From Bacteroidales bacterium (GTDB taxonomy: Bacteria; Bacteroidota; Bacteroidia; Bacteroidales; Muribaculaceae), in NCBI GenBank assembly GCA_900770215.1, contig CAAGJW010000019.1, positions 1-64,000 of the forward strand: a stretch of DNA of 64,000 nt. The letters run 5' to 3'. The position numbers were made by a program, and so were the translations under genes. The notes beneath the pieces are model-generated. The model had not been told where the DNA came from. It saw only the letters and a program-made list of their open reading frames with translations, and did no database searches. Below, in pieces: positions 26,850-36,887 of this stretch. Numbering within the stretch: position 1 is the first letter of the stretch; every line of letters begins with the position of its first letter.

Positions 26850-29800
26850 TTACAGCTATGAAGAAATTTATTTTACTCATCTCGGCTGCAATCATTGCAG
26901 CTGGCGCAATGCAGGCTAAGACTGCCGACGAACTGCGCGTTTACCTCAACCCTGGTCATGGCAGCTGGGGGCCTAACGATCGCCCCATGGCCACCATACC
27001 CTATCCCAATCTGCCTGAGACAGGAATGCCCGACACCTGCGGCTTCTATGAGAGCAACACCAACTTGTGGAAGATCCTGCGCATGGGCAAGGCCCTTGAA
27101 AACATGGGCGTGAAGCATGAAAACATCATGTACTCGCGTGTGCAAAATGGCCCGTACCCATATACTAAGGACAACTACGATCCCGACGAGATCTACAACC
27201 GTCCACTCTCGGCAATATGCCGCGAAGTTGATGCCAACAACATGGATATCTTCGTTTCGATCCACTCCAATGCTGCAAGCGACGGCACCACGACCAACTA
27301 CCCATTGTTCTTGTATCGCGGCAGCGACGGCGAGAATGGCGACTCAGTAGCAGGAAGCCGCAACATGTGCTTGAGCACCTGGGGACCTCACTATATGGAC
27401 GAGCTTGACCCGCAGAGCTATTACAGCCGTACAAGCACCAACGTGCGCGGCGATATCTCGTTCTACGGCAGCTCCTACACGACTACCACCAGCAAAGGCA
27501 CCTTCCGCGGCTACCTGGGCGTTTTGCGTCATGGCACTCCCGGCTTCTTGATGGAAGGCTATTTCCACACCTATCAGCCTGCACGCCATCGTGCCCTCAA
27601 CAAGGACTATTGCGGACAGGAAGGCATACGCACTGCACGCGGTGTGGCCGACTACTTCGGCCTCAAGGGCGAGTCGACCGGCTACATCATGGGCACAGTG
27701 AAGGACCTGCACGAGAAGATCGTGAACAGTCTCTTCCATTATGCACCCAACACCAACGACCAGTGGCTGCCCATCAATGGTGCAAAGGTCACCCTCTACA
27801 AGGGTGGCACTGCAGTGAAGACCTACGATGTAGACACGCTCTACAACGGTATCTTCGTGTTTGAAAACCTCGAGCCTGGCACCTACACCCTGCGTGCTAC
27901 TGCTGCTGGCTACAAGGAGCAAGGCACCTACACCGAGTCGACAGTCAACGACGAGTACAAGGACCTCGTCGCTACTAGCCTGGGTGACTACACCGTTACA
28001 GCCAACGCCACCACCTATGCTAAGCTGTATCTTGAGTCGGAGTCCTATGTGCCTCCCACAGTCACCTATGTGAACTATCCCGATCCTGAGCAGCCTGCTT
28101 ATCTCAAACTCCCCGACAGCTTCAAGTTTGGCGAAGCTAAGAGCGGCAACCTGAAGATGGCCGGCACTGTGAAACGTGCAATCGTGCGTGGCGACTCAAC
28201 GGTAGTCCTCACCAACGAGGGCACAACGCCTCACCTCTATCTTATCGACAACACCACCAAGAGTGTTGTGAAGGAACTCAGCACCCAGGGCATCACTGCT
28301 GTCGATGCCGAGAATGCTGGCGACTACAGTGCACTTAACGATATCGCCTTCACTGCCGACGGTCAACTCATCGGTGTGAACAGCGTGCTCTGCCAGTACT
28401 CCGACGGACAAGTCGACGCTGGCTACAAGCGTGGCACCCTGCGCTTCTACAAGTGGGCATCGCTCGACGCCGACCCGGCACTGTGGCAAACCACACAGAG
28501 CTCGGCTAACTTCTATCGTGCAATCATGGGACGCGGCCTTGGTGTGAGCGGTCCAGCCAACGACTGCAAGCTCATTACCTCGGGCACCACTACCGGCACA
28601 TCGACGGGTAGCCGCATGCTCGTGGTTTCGATTACCGACAATGTGATCACCAGCACAGTATTCACCGAGAATACCATCACCGATGGCAACTTCAGTACCA
28701 TCAAGAACGGTGTGAACAAGCAACTGGTGGTTTCGCCCTACAACGATGGCAACTTTGTGATCGACGGCGAGAGCTGTCTGCCTCAAGAGTTCACTCCTGC
28801 TGCTACCAATAACACCAACAGCACCATCAACTCAATACTCAACGACACCACTGTGGGCAAGGCTGCCACTGGCATCCAATTCTTCAAGTATGCTAAGCAC
28901 GTCCTCATGGTGACTCCTGCAGTCGACGGCAACAACGTGATCGGCTTGAAACTTTACAATGTGGACGGCGGTCTCGACAAGGCCACCTTGCTGGGCACTG
29001 CAAGCATTGCAGCTGCCAATGCAGCAACACTGCCTGTTGTGGCTTCGGGTGCAACAGTTAAGGGTGAGAACATCAACCTCTACCTCTTTGCCGACACCAC
29101 GATGTATGCTTTCTCAACAAGCGATGTTGAGCAGCCTCTCGCCAAGGGTGTGTTTGCCTACGGTCTGTCTTCAACCGAGAGCAACGACAGCTACAAGCTC
29201 ACCTATAGCTTGACCGATGCTTCGAGCGATGTGAACGTAGTGCTCACTCCTGCCGAGGGCGATGCTATCACTATCCCGATGGGCAGCCAAGAGAAGGGCA
29301 CCTACACCACTACTGTTGAGAAGTCGCAACTCAGTCCTAACGTGAAGTACAGCTGGGATGTTGATGTTCAGAACAAGGCTATTCCCACAGTGAAGACCTT
29401 CTTCACCTCGACCAGCAACACGGCTCGTGGCGTGGCCATCGACCTCAATCCTGAGAGCTCGCTCTTCGGCAACATCTACTACAGCGATCCTTACGGCACG
29501 ACCAAGGGCATGTACTTCTACAATCCCGATGGCAGTGCAATGAGCACGACGCCTTACCTCACCAGCGGATGGGTAAGCAACACTGCATCTCCATTCCGTC
29601 TGGCTGTTGATCCTGTGAACGGCTACGTTTACTCGGCCGACTGGAGCGATGCTCATGCAGGTCTGTGGGGCTTCAACCCTGCTGCTCCTGAGAATGGTAT
29701 TTTCAACTTCTTCCAAGGCACAACCGAATCGTCGGGCCGCATCGTGAACGGCGATGTCACGGTGGGTGGCGGCACAACGGGTGCTTACTTCTTCGGCACT

Positions 29801-30571
29801 GGCGTCAACACCAAGCTCGTGACCTTCGTCGAGGACTACCCGACTGGTAACAATGGCCAGACCCTGTGTCTCTACAACGTGGGCACCGACACTACTTGGA
29901 ATGCAGCTCCAAGCAAGACCTTCCCAACCGTTTCGGCTCTCATGCTCAACACCAACGTCAACATCTATGCCGACTCGCTCGGTATGTGGGTTGCCCAGGT
30001 GCGTGGCGCCGGCAACAATGGCGTGAACGTTCCATCGTTTGTCTACGCCGACTACGACGACAATGTGCTCTTCAACAGCGGCAATCTTGATGGCGACATC
30101 CAAGACGGCAGTTGGGGCGCAGCCATTGTGATGAGCGCCGACCGCTCGAAGCTGGCAGTGTGCACCGCCAAGCCAAACATCAACGTGTACAACATCACTT
30201 GGACTGGCAACACTCCTGCCCTCACGCTCGACTACACAATCACTTATCCTGCTGACAGCCGCGGCCAGAACATCCTCAACCAGATGGCATTTGACTACGC
30301 CGGCAACCTCTATGTGGCCAACCGCTACCAGAGCTACGGCTTCACAATGCCTAAGGATGCTCAAGTGGTTGCAACACCTGCTGCTCAGCGCTACTATCTC
30401 ATTAACACCGTCAGCACCGGCGTCAACGATGTGACAGCCGCCAAGACAGTGAAGAATGTGCAATATGTGAACGCTGCCGGCATGATCAGCAACAAGCCAT
30501 TTGAGGGCGTGAACATTGTGATCACCAACTACACCGATGGCACCAAGAGCGTGAAGAAAGTTTTGAAATAA
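26846..30571 (+). CDS. Very large secreted N-acetylmuramoyl-L-alanine amidase with sorting-like tail
   Basis: 1241 residues with a signal peptide. Residues about 30-275 form an Amidase_3 domain. The zinc ligands fit H38 (NPGHG), E69 (FYESN) and H140 (SIHSNA), and the catalytic Glu fits E237 (LMEGYF). Next comes a carboxypeptidase-regulatory-like beta domain (about 290-370), then about 800 residues of repeated beta-rich, propeller-like sequence with no family I can name. The last 40 residues share GVNIV and YTDGT with the protein at 366-2060. Typical amidases are 200-450 residues, so most of this protein serves something else. The second ATG (26858) is an alternative start. Confidence 0.85.
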   Translation: MITAMKKFILLISAAIIAAGAMQAKTADELRVYLNPGHGSWGPNDRPMATIPYPNLPETGMPDTCGFYESNTNLWKILRMGKALENMGVKHENIMYSRVQNGPYPYTKDNYDPDEIYNRPLSAICREVDANNMDIFVSIHSNAASDGTTTNYPLFLYRGSDGENGDSVAGSRNMCLSTWGPHYMDELDPQSYYSRTSTNVRGDISFYGSSYTTTTSKGTFRGYLGVLRHGTPGFLMEGYFHTYQPARHRALNKDYCGQEGIRTARGVADYFGLKGESTGYIMGTVKDLHEKIVNSLFHYAPNTNDQWLPINGAKVTLYKGGTAVKTYDVDTLYNGIFVFENLEPGTYTLRATAAGYKEQGTYTESTVNDEYKDLVATSLGDYTVTANATTYAKLYLESESYVPPTVTYVNYPDPEQPAYLKLPDSFKFGEAKSGNLKMAGTVKRAIVRGDSTVVLTNEGTTPHLYLIDNTTKSVVKELSTQGITAVDAENAGDYSALNDIAFTADGQLIGVNSVLCQYSDGQVDAGYKRGTLRFYKWASLDADPALWQTTQSSANFYRAIMGRGLGVSGPANDCKLITSGTTTGTSTGSRMLVVSITDNVITSTVFTENTITDGNFSTIKNGVNKQLVVSPYNDGNFVIDGESCLPQEFTPAATNNTNSTINSILNDTTVGKAATGIQFFKYAKHVLMVTPAVDGNNVIGLKLYNVDGGLDKATLLGTASIAAANAATLPVVASGATVKGENINLYLFADTTMYAFSTSDVEQPLAKGVFAYGLSSTESNDSYKLTYSLTDASSDVNVVLTPAEGDAITIPMGSQEKGTYTTTVEKSQLSPNVKYSWDVDVQNKAIPTVKTFFTSTSNTARGVAIDLNPESSLFGNIYYSDPYGTTKGMYFYNPDGSAMSTTPYLTSGWVSNTASPFRLAVDPVNGYVYSADWSDAHAGLWGFNPAAPENGIFNFFQGTTESSGRIVNGDVTVGGGTTGAYFFGTGVNTKLVTFVEDYPTGNNGQTLCLYNVGTDTTWNAAPSKTFPTVSALMLNTNVNIYADSLGMWVAQVRGAGNNGVNVPSFVYADYDDNVLFNSGNLDGDIQDGSWGAAIVMSADRSKLAVCTAKPNINVYNITWTGNTPALTLDYTITYPADSRGQNILNQMAFDYAGNLYVANRYQSYGFTMPKDAQVVATPAAQRYYLINTVSTGVNDVTAAKTVKNVQYVNAAGMISNKPFEGVNIVITNYTDGTKSVKKVLK

Positions 30572-30601
30572 TCCTAAATAGAGATTATCATCCTTTTATT
30601 T

Positions 30602-30638
30602 GGGTCGTGGCAGCAATGTCCACGACCCGTTTTTTTTT
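30602..30638 (+). terminator. Terminator of the amidase gene
   Basis: GGGTCGTGG/CCACGACCC (30602-30610, 30620-30628), then nine T. Strong. Confidence 0.9.
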
Positions 30639-30680
30639 GATGGCACAACAGGATGTTAGGCAAAATGGAGGAATTAATTG

Positions 30681-30711
30681 TTGCTGAATTCTAAATATTT
30701 AACTACATTTG
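30681..30711 (+). promoter_or_regulatory. Promoter of the Crp/Fnr gene
   Basis: TTGC (30681-30684), 19 bases, TACATTTG (30704-30711). A short near-palindrome, TAACA-A-TGTTA, lies just after it at about 30721-30731, inside the leader and close to the start at 30740; it could be an autoregulatory site. Confidence 0.6.
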
Positions 30712-30739
30712 CATGTTTAATAACAATGTTATGTAGCAG

Positions 30740-31441
30740 ATGATCAAAAAAAGCACGCTCGAAAAAATTGTAAACGAAGATTTGGCTGCAATATGGACGA
30801 TTCTCACCCCCGAAGAGAAGCACATTGTCGCAAATAACTTCAATATCCACACATTCAGTAAAAATCAAATCATATATGCCGAAAAAGACGAGCCCATCTA
30901 CTTGTGGTGCTTGCTCAAGGGAAAAGTTAAGCTCTTCAAAGACGGCATAGGTGGACGGCAGCAGATTTTGCGGCTTTACCGCCCCATCCAGTATTTCGGG
31001 TATCGTGCCTACTTTGCCGAAGAGCCCTATGTGTCGAGTGCAGCAGCATTTGAGCCATCTACAGTGGGGACTATCCCCATGCAGATTGTGAAAGAAATCA
31101 TCGACAGCAACACGGGGCTGGCATGGTTTTTCATCCATGAGCTGTCGAAACACTTGGGGGGCTCCGACACGCGCATTGTAAACCTCACTCAAAAGCACAT
31201 ACGCGGCCGCCTCGCCGAGGCACTCACGGTGCTCATCGACAACTATGGCTATGAAGACGACGGCGAGACACTCAAGATATACATGGCCCGCGAAGACCTG
31301 GCCAACCTGTCGAACATGACTACAAGTAATGCAATACGCACCCTGTCGACATTTGCCCAAAAGAAAATCATCACTGTCGACGGCCGGCGCATCAAGATTA
31401 TCAACGAGCCCGAGCTGCGCCAGATAAGCAAATTTGGATAA
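30740..31441 (+). CDS. Crp/Fnr-family transcription regulator
   Basis: 233 residues. The N-terminal cyclic-nucleotide-binding-type beta roll spans about 15-130, followed by the dimer helix and a C-terminal winged helix (MAREDLANLSNMTTSNAIRT is the HTH). No Cys cluster of FNR type, so oxygen sensing through iron-sulphur is not indicated. Effector and targets are unknown. Followed by the DUF4924 gene 33 bases downstream. Confidence 0.88.
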   Translation: MIKKSTLEKIVNEDLAAIWTILTPEEKHIVANNFNIHTFSKNQIIYAEKDEPIYLWCLLKGKVKLFKDGIGGRQQILRLYRPIQYFGYRAYFAEEPYVSSAAAFEPSTVGTIPMQIVKEIIDSNTGLAWFFIHELSKHLGGSDTRIVNLTQKHIRGRLAEALTVLIDNYGYEDDGETLKIYMAREDLANLSNMTTSNAIRTLSTFAQKKIITVDGRRIKIINEPELRQISKFG

Positions 31442-31474
31442 ACGGCTACCAATAGTGCAATTTCTTTATAACCA

Positions 31475-32032
31475 ATGATTATCGCCCAAGCAAAAAGAAA
31501 AGAAAACATTGCCGAGTATCTGCTATACATGTGGCAGGTAGAAGACACAATACGTGCCTATCACTTTGACATCGATGAAATCGACAAAAACATCATATCG
31601 CGATTTCAGGTCGACGATGACACGAAGAAGAAGATAAAAGACTGGTATGACAACTTGATAAAAATGATGGAGCTCGAGCATGTGGAAGAGAAGGGACACC
31701 TGCAAATCAACAAAAATGTGCTTATCGACCTCACCGACCTGCACCTGCAATTGCTCAAGTCGCCAAAATTTCCCCAATATGCAGCACAATACTATCAAAC
31801 ATTGCCTTTTATCGTAGAATTACGAGCAAAGACCCCCGAAGACCAACGCGTGGGTGAGCTCGAGACCTGCTTCAACGCTCTCTACGGGGTACTCTTGCTG
31901 AAGTTGCAAGGCAAAAAGATAGGCAATGCCACACAGACTGCCATCAACAACATTTCATATTTCATCGGGCTACTGGCTGCCCTCTACAGGAAGAATGAGG
32001 AAAAGCCCCTGCTTGATGACGACATTGATTAA
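31475..32032 (+). CDS. DUF4924 family protein
   Basis: 185 residues, soluble and largely helical, acidic C-terminus (LLDDDID). Matches the Bacteroidota-only DUF4924 family (N-terminal MIIAQAKRKENIAEYLLYMW). Function unknown. Sits between a Crp/Fnr regulator and rfbD with small gaps, and may share a transcript with them. Confidence 0.8.
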   Translation: MIIAQAKRKENIAEYLLYMWQVEDTIRAYHFDIDEIDKNIISRFQVDDDTKKKIKDWYDNLIKMMELEHVEEKGHLQINKNVLIDLTDLHLQLLKSPKFPQYAAQYYQTLPFIVELRAKTPEDQRVGELETCFNALYGVLLLKLQGKKIGNATQTAINNISYFIGLLAALYRKNEEKPLLDDDID

Positions 32033-32049
32033 CAAGAACGATTCTATCT

Positions 32050-32919
32050 ATGTCAAAACATATATTAGTCACCGGCGCCAATGGCCAGCTCGGCAACGAG
32101 ATGCGCAACATCTTGGCTAACCGAAATGATGTTGTCGCCTATTTCACCGACGTCAATGAGCTTGATATCACCTCAAAAGATGCAATAGGGTCTTTTCTAG
32201 ACAATCACCAGGTCGACTACTTGGTGAACTGTGCAGCCTATACCGCCGTCGACAAAGCCGAGGATGCCCCCGAGCTGTGTGCACTGCTCAATGCCCATGC
32301 AGTGGCATTGCTTGCCCAAGCAGCTCACAAGCATGGCGCCAGGATGGTTCAGATATCTACCGACTACGTCTTCAATGGAGAAAACTTCAGGCCCTACCGC
32401 GAGAACGATGCAACGTGCCCGGTATCGGTGTACGGCAGCACAAAGCTTGAGGGCGAACGGCTTCTGCTGTCGATAGCTCCCGAAAGCGTGATTCTGCGCA
32501 CAGCGTGGCTCTACTCGCCCTACGGGCACAACTTTGTGAAAACAATGATAAAATTAGGACAAGAGAAAGATCAGCTCAAGGTGATTTTTGACCAAGTGGG
32601 GACACCCACCTATGCCAAGGATCTGGCTGGTGCAATCATGCTCATCATCGATGCACCCACATGGCACAGTGGCACTTATCACTTCAGCGACGAGGGAGCG
32701 ATATCATGGTACGATTTTGCCATGGCCATACACCGCCTGGCTGGTATCGATACATGCACAGTGCAGCCCTGCCGTACCGACGAGTACCCCACTCGTGCCC
32801 ACCGCCCCCACTACAGCGTGCTCGACAAGAGCAAGTTTAAAGCAACATTCAACACCGTAATTCCCTATTGGGCCGACAGCCTGGCCGACTGCATCGCCCG
32901 TATCAAACACGACAAATAA
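32050..32919 (+). CDS. rfbD: dTDP-4-dehydrorhamnose reductase
   Basis: Last step of dTDP-L-rhamnose synthesis. 289 residues: GANGQLGNE for [13 protein letters not shown], and Y-x3-K in YGSTK. The other rml genes (A, B, C) are not here, which is usual for scattered rhamnose genes. DUF4924 ends 17 bases upstream. Confidence 0.93.
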   Translation: MSKHILVTGANGQLGNEMRNILANRNDVVAYFTDVNELDITSKDAIGSFLDNHQVDYLVNCAAYTAVDKAEDAPELCALLNAHAVALLAQAAHKHGARMVQISTDYVFNGENFRPYRENDATCPVSVYGSTKLEGERLLLSIAPESVILRTAWLYSPYGHNFVKTMIKLGQEKDQLKVIFDQVGTPTYAKDLAGAIMLIIDAPTWHSGTYHFSDEGAISWYDFAMAIHRLAGIDTCTVQPCRTDEYPTRAHRPHYSVLDKSKFKATFNTVIPYWADSLADCIARIKHDK

Positions 32920-32945
32920 TCACATTTTTAACAACACAATACAAC

Positions 32946-34526
32946 GTGGCAAATTTAACTGACGAAATAAAAAAGCGACGCACATTTGCTATCATCTCTC
33001 ACCCCGATGCCGGCAAAACGACACTTACCGAGAAGTTGCTACTCTTTGGCGGTGCAATTCATGTAGCAGGTGCGGTCAAGTCCAACAAGATAAAGAAAAC
33101 TGCAACAAGCGACTGGATGGAAATCGAGAAGCAGCGTGGCATCTCGGTCGCTACTTCGGTTATGGGATTTGAGTATGAGGGGTTCAAAATCAACATCCTC
33201 GACACTCCAGGCCATCAAGACTTTGCCGAGGACACATTCAGGACACTCACGGCGGTCGACAGCGTGATCATCGTGATCGACGCCGCCAAGGGCGTTGAGC
33301 AGCAAACGAGGCGCCTCATGGAGGTGTGCCGCATGCGCAATACCCCTGTCATCATCTTTGTAAACAAAATGGACCGTGAGGGCCGCGACCCGTTCGACAT
33401 TCTTGATGAACTCGAGAATGAGCTAAAAATCAAAGTGCGCCCCCTGAGCTGGCCCATCAACATGGGTGCAAAATTCAAGGGCGTGTACAACATCTACGAG
33501 CATGACTTGAGCCTGTTCAAGCCCGACAAGCAGCACGTGACTGAGCGCATGGAAATCAACGACATCAACGACCCCCACATCGACCAGGTGGTGGGCAGCG
33601 ATGATGCTCAAAAGCTGCGCGACGACATTGAACTCATCGACGGCGTGTATCCCCCGTTCGACGAGCTCGACTATCTCGACGGCCATCTGGCGCCAGTGTT
33701 CTTCGGCTCGGCACTCAACACCTTCGGCGTGAAAGAGCTGCTTGACTGCTTCATTCACATCGCCCCTTCGCCTCAGCCCACACAGGCTGTGGAGCGTGTG
33801 GTAGAGCCAGGCGAAGACAAGTTCACAGGCTTCGTGTTTAAGATACAAGCCAACATGGACCCCAATCATCGCAGCTGCATTGCCTTTGTGAAAGTGTGCT
33901 CGGGAGTGTTTCACCGCAATCAATACTACTATCACGTGCGCAGCGACAAGCAGATGCGCTTTACTGCTCCCACCGCATTCATGGCACAGAAAAAAGAGAT
34001 CATCGACGAGGTGTATCCTGGCGATGTCGTGGGCCTGCCCGACAATGGCGTATTCAAAATAGGCGACACGCTCACCGAAGGTGAAAAGATACACTTCAAG
34101 GGGCTGCCCAGCTTCTCGCCCGAAATGTTCAAGTATATCGAGAACACCGACCCGATGAAGACCAAGCAGCTCAACAAGGGCATCGAGCAACTCATGGACG
34201 AGGGCGTGGCCCAGCTCTTTGTGAACCAGTTCAACAACCGCAAAATCATAGGCACCGTGGGACAGCTGCAATTTGAAGTGATACAGTACAGGCTGTTGCA
34301 TGAGTATGGTGCAAGCTGCCGATGGGAACCCGTGCACCTTTACAAAGCCTGCTGGATAGAGAGCGACGACGACGAGGCTCTCGAGGCATTCAAGCGCCGT
34401 AAGCATCAGTTCATGGCACTTGACCGCGAGGGGCGCGATGTGTTTCTGGCCGACAGTAGCTATGTGCTCTCGATCGCGCAGCAAGACTTCCCGAAAATCA
34501 AATTTCACTTTACATCAGAATTTTAA
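32946..34526 (+). CDS. prfC: Peptide chain release factor 3
   Basis: GTPase that recycles RF1 and RF2 from the ribosome. 526 residues from the GTG at 32946 ([14 protein letters not shown]), which gives the normal family length. The longer frame would run back into rfbD. G1 [14 protein letters not shown]3 DTPGHQDF and G4 NKMDRE are all intact. The GTG start is set only by homology, as no Shine-Dalgarno is present. Confidence 0.96.
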   Translation: MANLTDEIKKRRTFAIISHPDAGKTTLTEKLLLFGGAIHVAGAVKSNKIKKTATSDWMEIEKQRGISVATSVMGFEYEGFKINILDTPGHQDFAEDTFRTLTAVDSVIIVIDAAKGVEQQTRRLMEVCRMRNTPVIIFVNKMDREGRDPFDILDELENELKIKVRPLSWPINMGAKFKGVYNIYEHDLSLFKPDKQHVTERMEINDINDPHIDQVVGSDDAQKLRDDIELIDGVYPPFDELDYLDGHLAPVFFGSALNTFGVKELLDCFIHIAPSPQPTQAVERVVEPGEDKFTGFVFKIQANMDPNHRSCIAFVKVCSGVFHRNQYYYHVRSDKQMRFTAPTAFMAQKKEIIDEVYPGDVVGLPDNGVFKIGDTLTEGEKIHFKGLPSFSPEMFKYIENTDPMKTKQLNKGIEQLMDEGVAQLFVNQFNNRKIIGTVGQLQFEVIQYRLLHEYGASCRWEPVHLYKACWIESDDDEALEAFKRRKHQFMALDREGRDVFLADSSYVLSIAQQDFPKIKFHFTSEF

Positions 34527-34536
34527 TAATTATGCT

Positions 34537-34567
34537 TGCGAGTATTCTCGTTTTAATTTAACTTTGC
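34537..34567 (+). promoter_or_regulatory. Promoter of the kinase-RapZ / nucleotidyltransferase pair
   Basis: TTGC (34537-34540), 19 bases, TAACTTTG (34560-34567), with the ATG 25 bases later. It starts only 11 bases past the prfC stop, so the pair has its own promoter. Confidence 0.65.
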
Positions 34568-34591
34568 TCGTTCTTTAAATTTTAGGAAAAC

Positions 34592-36025
34592 ATGAATTCT
34601 GACATTTTAAAAGAATTATACAAGAAAGTTGTGGGCTCCGATCCTGCCAAAGTGATTGAAATGCCTGCATCGGGCTCCAATCGCCGATACTTCAGGCTGA
34701 AGGGCGAGCGCTCAATCATTGGGGTGCTCGGAGAAATCAAGGAAGAAAACGAGGCCTTCCTCTACATGGACAAACACTTTGTTGAGAAAGGGCTGCCAGT
34801 GCCCAAAGTCCTTGAAGCAAGCGACGACCACATGGCTTATATACAAGAAGATCTGGGCGACACCATTCTGTTCAACTTCATGGAAAAGGGACGCAAGACC
34901 CGTGTGTTCAGCGAAGGCGAGAAGCAAATGCTCGCCAAGACCATCAGGGCACTGTGCAAGTTCCAGTTTGTGGGAGCCCAAGACATGGATTTCTCTCACT
35001 GCTACCCGGCTAGTGCTTTTGACTCAAGAAGCATTTTCTGGGACTTGAACTATTTCAAGTATTGCTTTTTGAAGGCCACGGGGTTGGAGTTCAACGAGGG
35101 AGAGCTTGAAGACGACTTCCACAAGCTGTGTGATGTGCTGTTGCGCAGCGGCAACTCCACCTTCATGTATCGCGATTTTCAATCGAGAAACGTGATGATA
35201 AAAGACGGCGAGCCATGGTTTATCGACTTCCAAGGCGGCCGCAAAGGGCCTTTCTTCTACGATGTGGCATCGTTCCTGTGGCAGGCCAAGGCCAATTTCC
35301 CACAAAGCCTGCGCGAGGAACTCATACAAGTATATATCGAGGAACTGAAAAAATACATGACGGTCGACGATGAGTCGTTCCATCGGCAGTTGCGGCATTT
35401 TGTGCTCTTCCGCACTTTGCAAGTGCTGGGTGCCTACGGTTTCCGCGGATACTTCGAAAAGAAGCCCCATTTCATGCAAAGCGTGCCGTTTGCAATCAAC
35501 AACCTGCGCGAGTTGCTCAAGCACCCCTATGTAGAATATCCCTACCTCAATGAGGTGCTCAACAATCTCGTAAACATGTCGCAATTTACCGACGAGTTGC
35601 AGAAGCGCATGCTCACGGTGAAAGTCATGAGCTTTGCCTACAAGAAAGGTATCCCTAACGATGCCTCAGGCAATGGAGGCGGCTACGTGTTTGATTGCCG
35701 GGCTTGCAACAACCCGGGAAAGTACGATCGCTACAAGCCCTACATAGGCCTCGACGAACCAGTAATTAAGTTTCTTGAAGACGACGGTGAGATTCTCACT
35801 TTCCTTGACCACTGCTATGCCCTCGTTGATGCATCGGTCAAGCGCTATATAGAGCGGCGTTTCACCAATCTCATGGTGTGCTTCGGGTGTACGGGCGGGC
35901 AGCATCGGTCGGTGTATTGTGCCCAGCACATGGCTGAGCACATACACAAGAAATTCAATGTGAAAGTAGAGCTCGTGCACCGCGAGCAGAACATAGAGCA
36001 GGTGTTCAACCCTGATCAGAAATGA
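34592..36025 (+). CDS. AmgK-like sugar kinase fused to a RapZ C-terminal domain
   Basis: 477 residues in two parts. Residues 1 to about 310 have an aminoglycoside-phosphotransferase fold: SGSNRRYFR as the nucleotide loop, YRDFQSRN as the catalytic Asp loop and IDFQGG as the metal-binding Asp. This pattern is closest to AmgK, the N-acetylmuramate/GlcNAc 1-kinase. Residues about 345-475 match the C-terminal half of RapZ (FDCRACNNPG, GLDEPV, then GCTGGQHRSVY); RapZ's own P-loop half is missing. In E. coli that domain binds glucosamine-6-phosphate. With the MurU-like gene 13 bases downstream, a muramic-acid salvage kinase with a built-in aminosugar-phosphate sensor is my inference. Confidence 0.85.
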   Translation: MNSDILKELYKKVVGSDPAKVIEMPASGSNRRYFRLKGERSIIGVLGEIKEENEAFLYMDKHFVEKGLPVPKVLEASDDHMAYIQEDLGDTILFNFMEKGRKTRVFSEGEKQMLAKTIRALCKFQFVGAQDMDFSHCYPASAFDSRSIFWDLNYFKYCFLKATGLEFNEGELEDDFHKLCDVLLRSGNSTFMYRDFQSRNVMIKDGEPWFIDFQGGRKGPFFYDVASFLWQAKANFPQSLREELIQVYIEELKKYMTVDDESFHRQLRHFVLFRTLQVLGAYGFRGYFEKKPHFMQSVPFAINNLRELLKHPYVEYPYLNEVLNNLVNMSQFTDELQKRMLTVKVMSFAYKKGIPNDASGNGGGYVFDCRACNNPGKYDRYKPYIGLDEPVIKFLEDDGEILTFLDHCYALVDASVKRYIERRFTNLMVCFGCTGGQHRSVYCAQHMAEHIHKKFNVKVELVHREQNIEQVFNPDQK

Positions 36026-36038
36026 GTTGCGCAGCCAC

Positions 36039-36782
36039 ATGAGAGCAATGATTTTTGCCGCAGGCCTGGGTACTCGCCTGCGCCCACTCACCAACGACCG
36101 TCCCAAAGCACTCGTCACCGTAGGCGGCAAGACAATGCTTGAGCGAGTAATCACTCACATTGCCGAGTCGGGGTTTGACGACATCACGATCAACATACAC
36201 CACTTTGGTGAGAAGATTCTGGAATTTCTCAAGGAGAAAAATAATTTCGGGCTCAACATTCACATCAGCGATGAGCGCGACCTGCTTCTCGACACAGGCG
36301 GTGGCCTGCTCAAGGCAAGGAAATTTCTGGAAGACGGCGACAAGCCTTTTCTTGTACACAATGCCGACATCCTGACCGATCTCGACCTCAAGGCAATGTA
36401 TGACTATGCCAAGCAAAGCGATACACTGTCGACCATACTTGTGAAGCCACGTGCAACACAACGCTACCTGCTCTTTGACAACAATAACCAGTTGCGTGGG
36501 TGGGTCAACAAGAAAACCGGCGAGACCAGACCCAAAGGCTTCAACTACAAACCTGGTGAGTTTAACGAGCTGGCATTTGGAGGGATTCACATGATTTCTC
36601 CCAAGATTTTTCCCTTGCTCGAGGACTATGCCCGCGGCGAGCGCGTGTTTTCGATCATTCCCTTCTATGTTGACGAGTGCGGCAAGCATGCCATACACGG
36701 CTACCAGCCCATTGGTGACTATACCTGGCTCGACGTGGGCAAGCCCGAAACACTTGCTCAAGCCGAAAGTCTGTTTAACTGA
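36039..36782 (+). CDS. MurU-like sugar-1-phosphate nucleotidyltransferase
   Basis: 247 residues from the ATG at 36039 (the longer frame starts with TTG). GLGTRLRPLTNDRPKAL is the nucleotide-binding signature of sugar-phosphate nucleotidyltransferases, and VHNADILTD carries the metal Asp. It lacks the C-terminal beta-helix of GlmU or GlgC, as MurU does. Its neighbour suggests MurNAc-1-phosphate uridylyltransferase; mannose-1-phosphate guanylyltransferase is the alternative and cannot be excluded by sequence. Confidence 0.85.
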   Translation: MRAMIFAAGLGTRLRPLTNDRPKALVTVGGKTMLERVITHIAESGFDDITINIHHFGEKILEFLKEKNNFGLNIHISDERDLLLDTGGGLLKARKFLEDGDKPFLVHNADILTDLDLKAMYDYAKQSDTLSTILVKPRATQRYLLFDNNNQLRGWVNKKTGETRPKGFNYKPGEFNELAFGGIHMISPKIFPLLEDYARGERVFSIIPFYVDECGKHAIHGYQPIGDYTWLDVGKPETLAQAESLFN

Positions 36783-36810
36783 CATAACATCAACACAGCG
36801 ACAATGCAAT

Positions 36811-36846
36811 ACAACGGGGAGCCTCACTTGTGTGGCTCCCCGTTGT
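36811..36846. terminator. Bidirectional terminator
   Basis: A perfect 13-bp stem, ACAACGGGGAGCC with its complement (36811-36823, 36834-36846), around a 10-base loop. It lies between the convergent nucleotidyltransferase and DUF4836 genes. There is no long T run on either side. Confidence 0.75.
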
Positions 36847-36887
36847 TGTACTATGTGTTGTTGCTAAATGATCACAAAGCATGCCTA

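Noticed and set aside
29171..30463. A 430-codon open frame opposite the amidase
   Set aside because: Rich in His, Val and Ala, as expected from the complement of this gene's codons. No start context, promoter or family.
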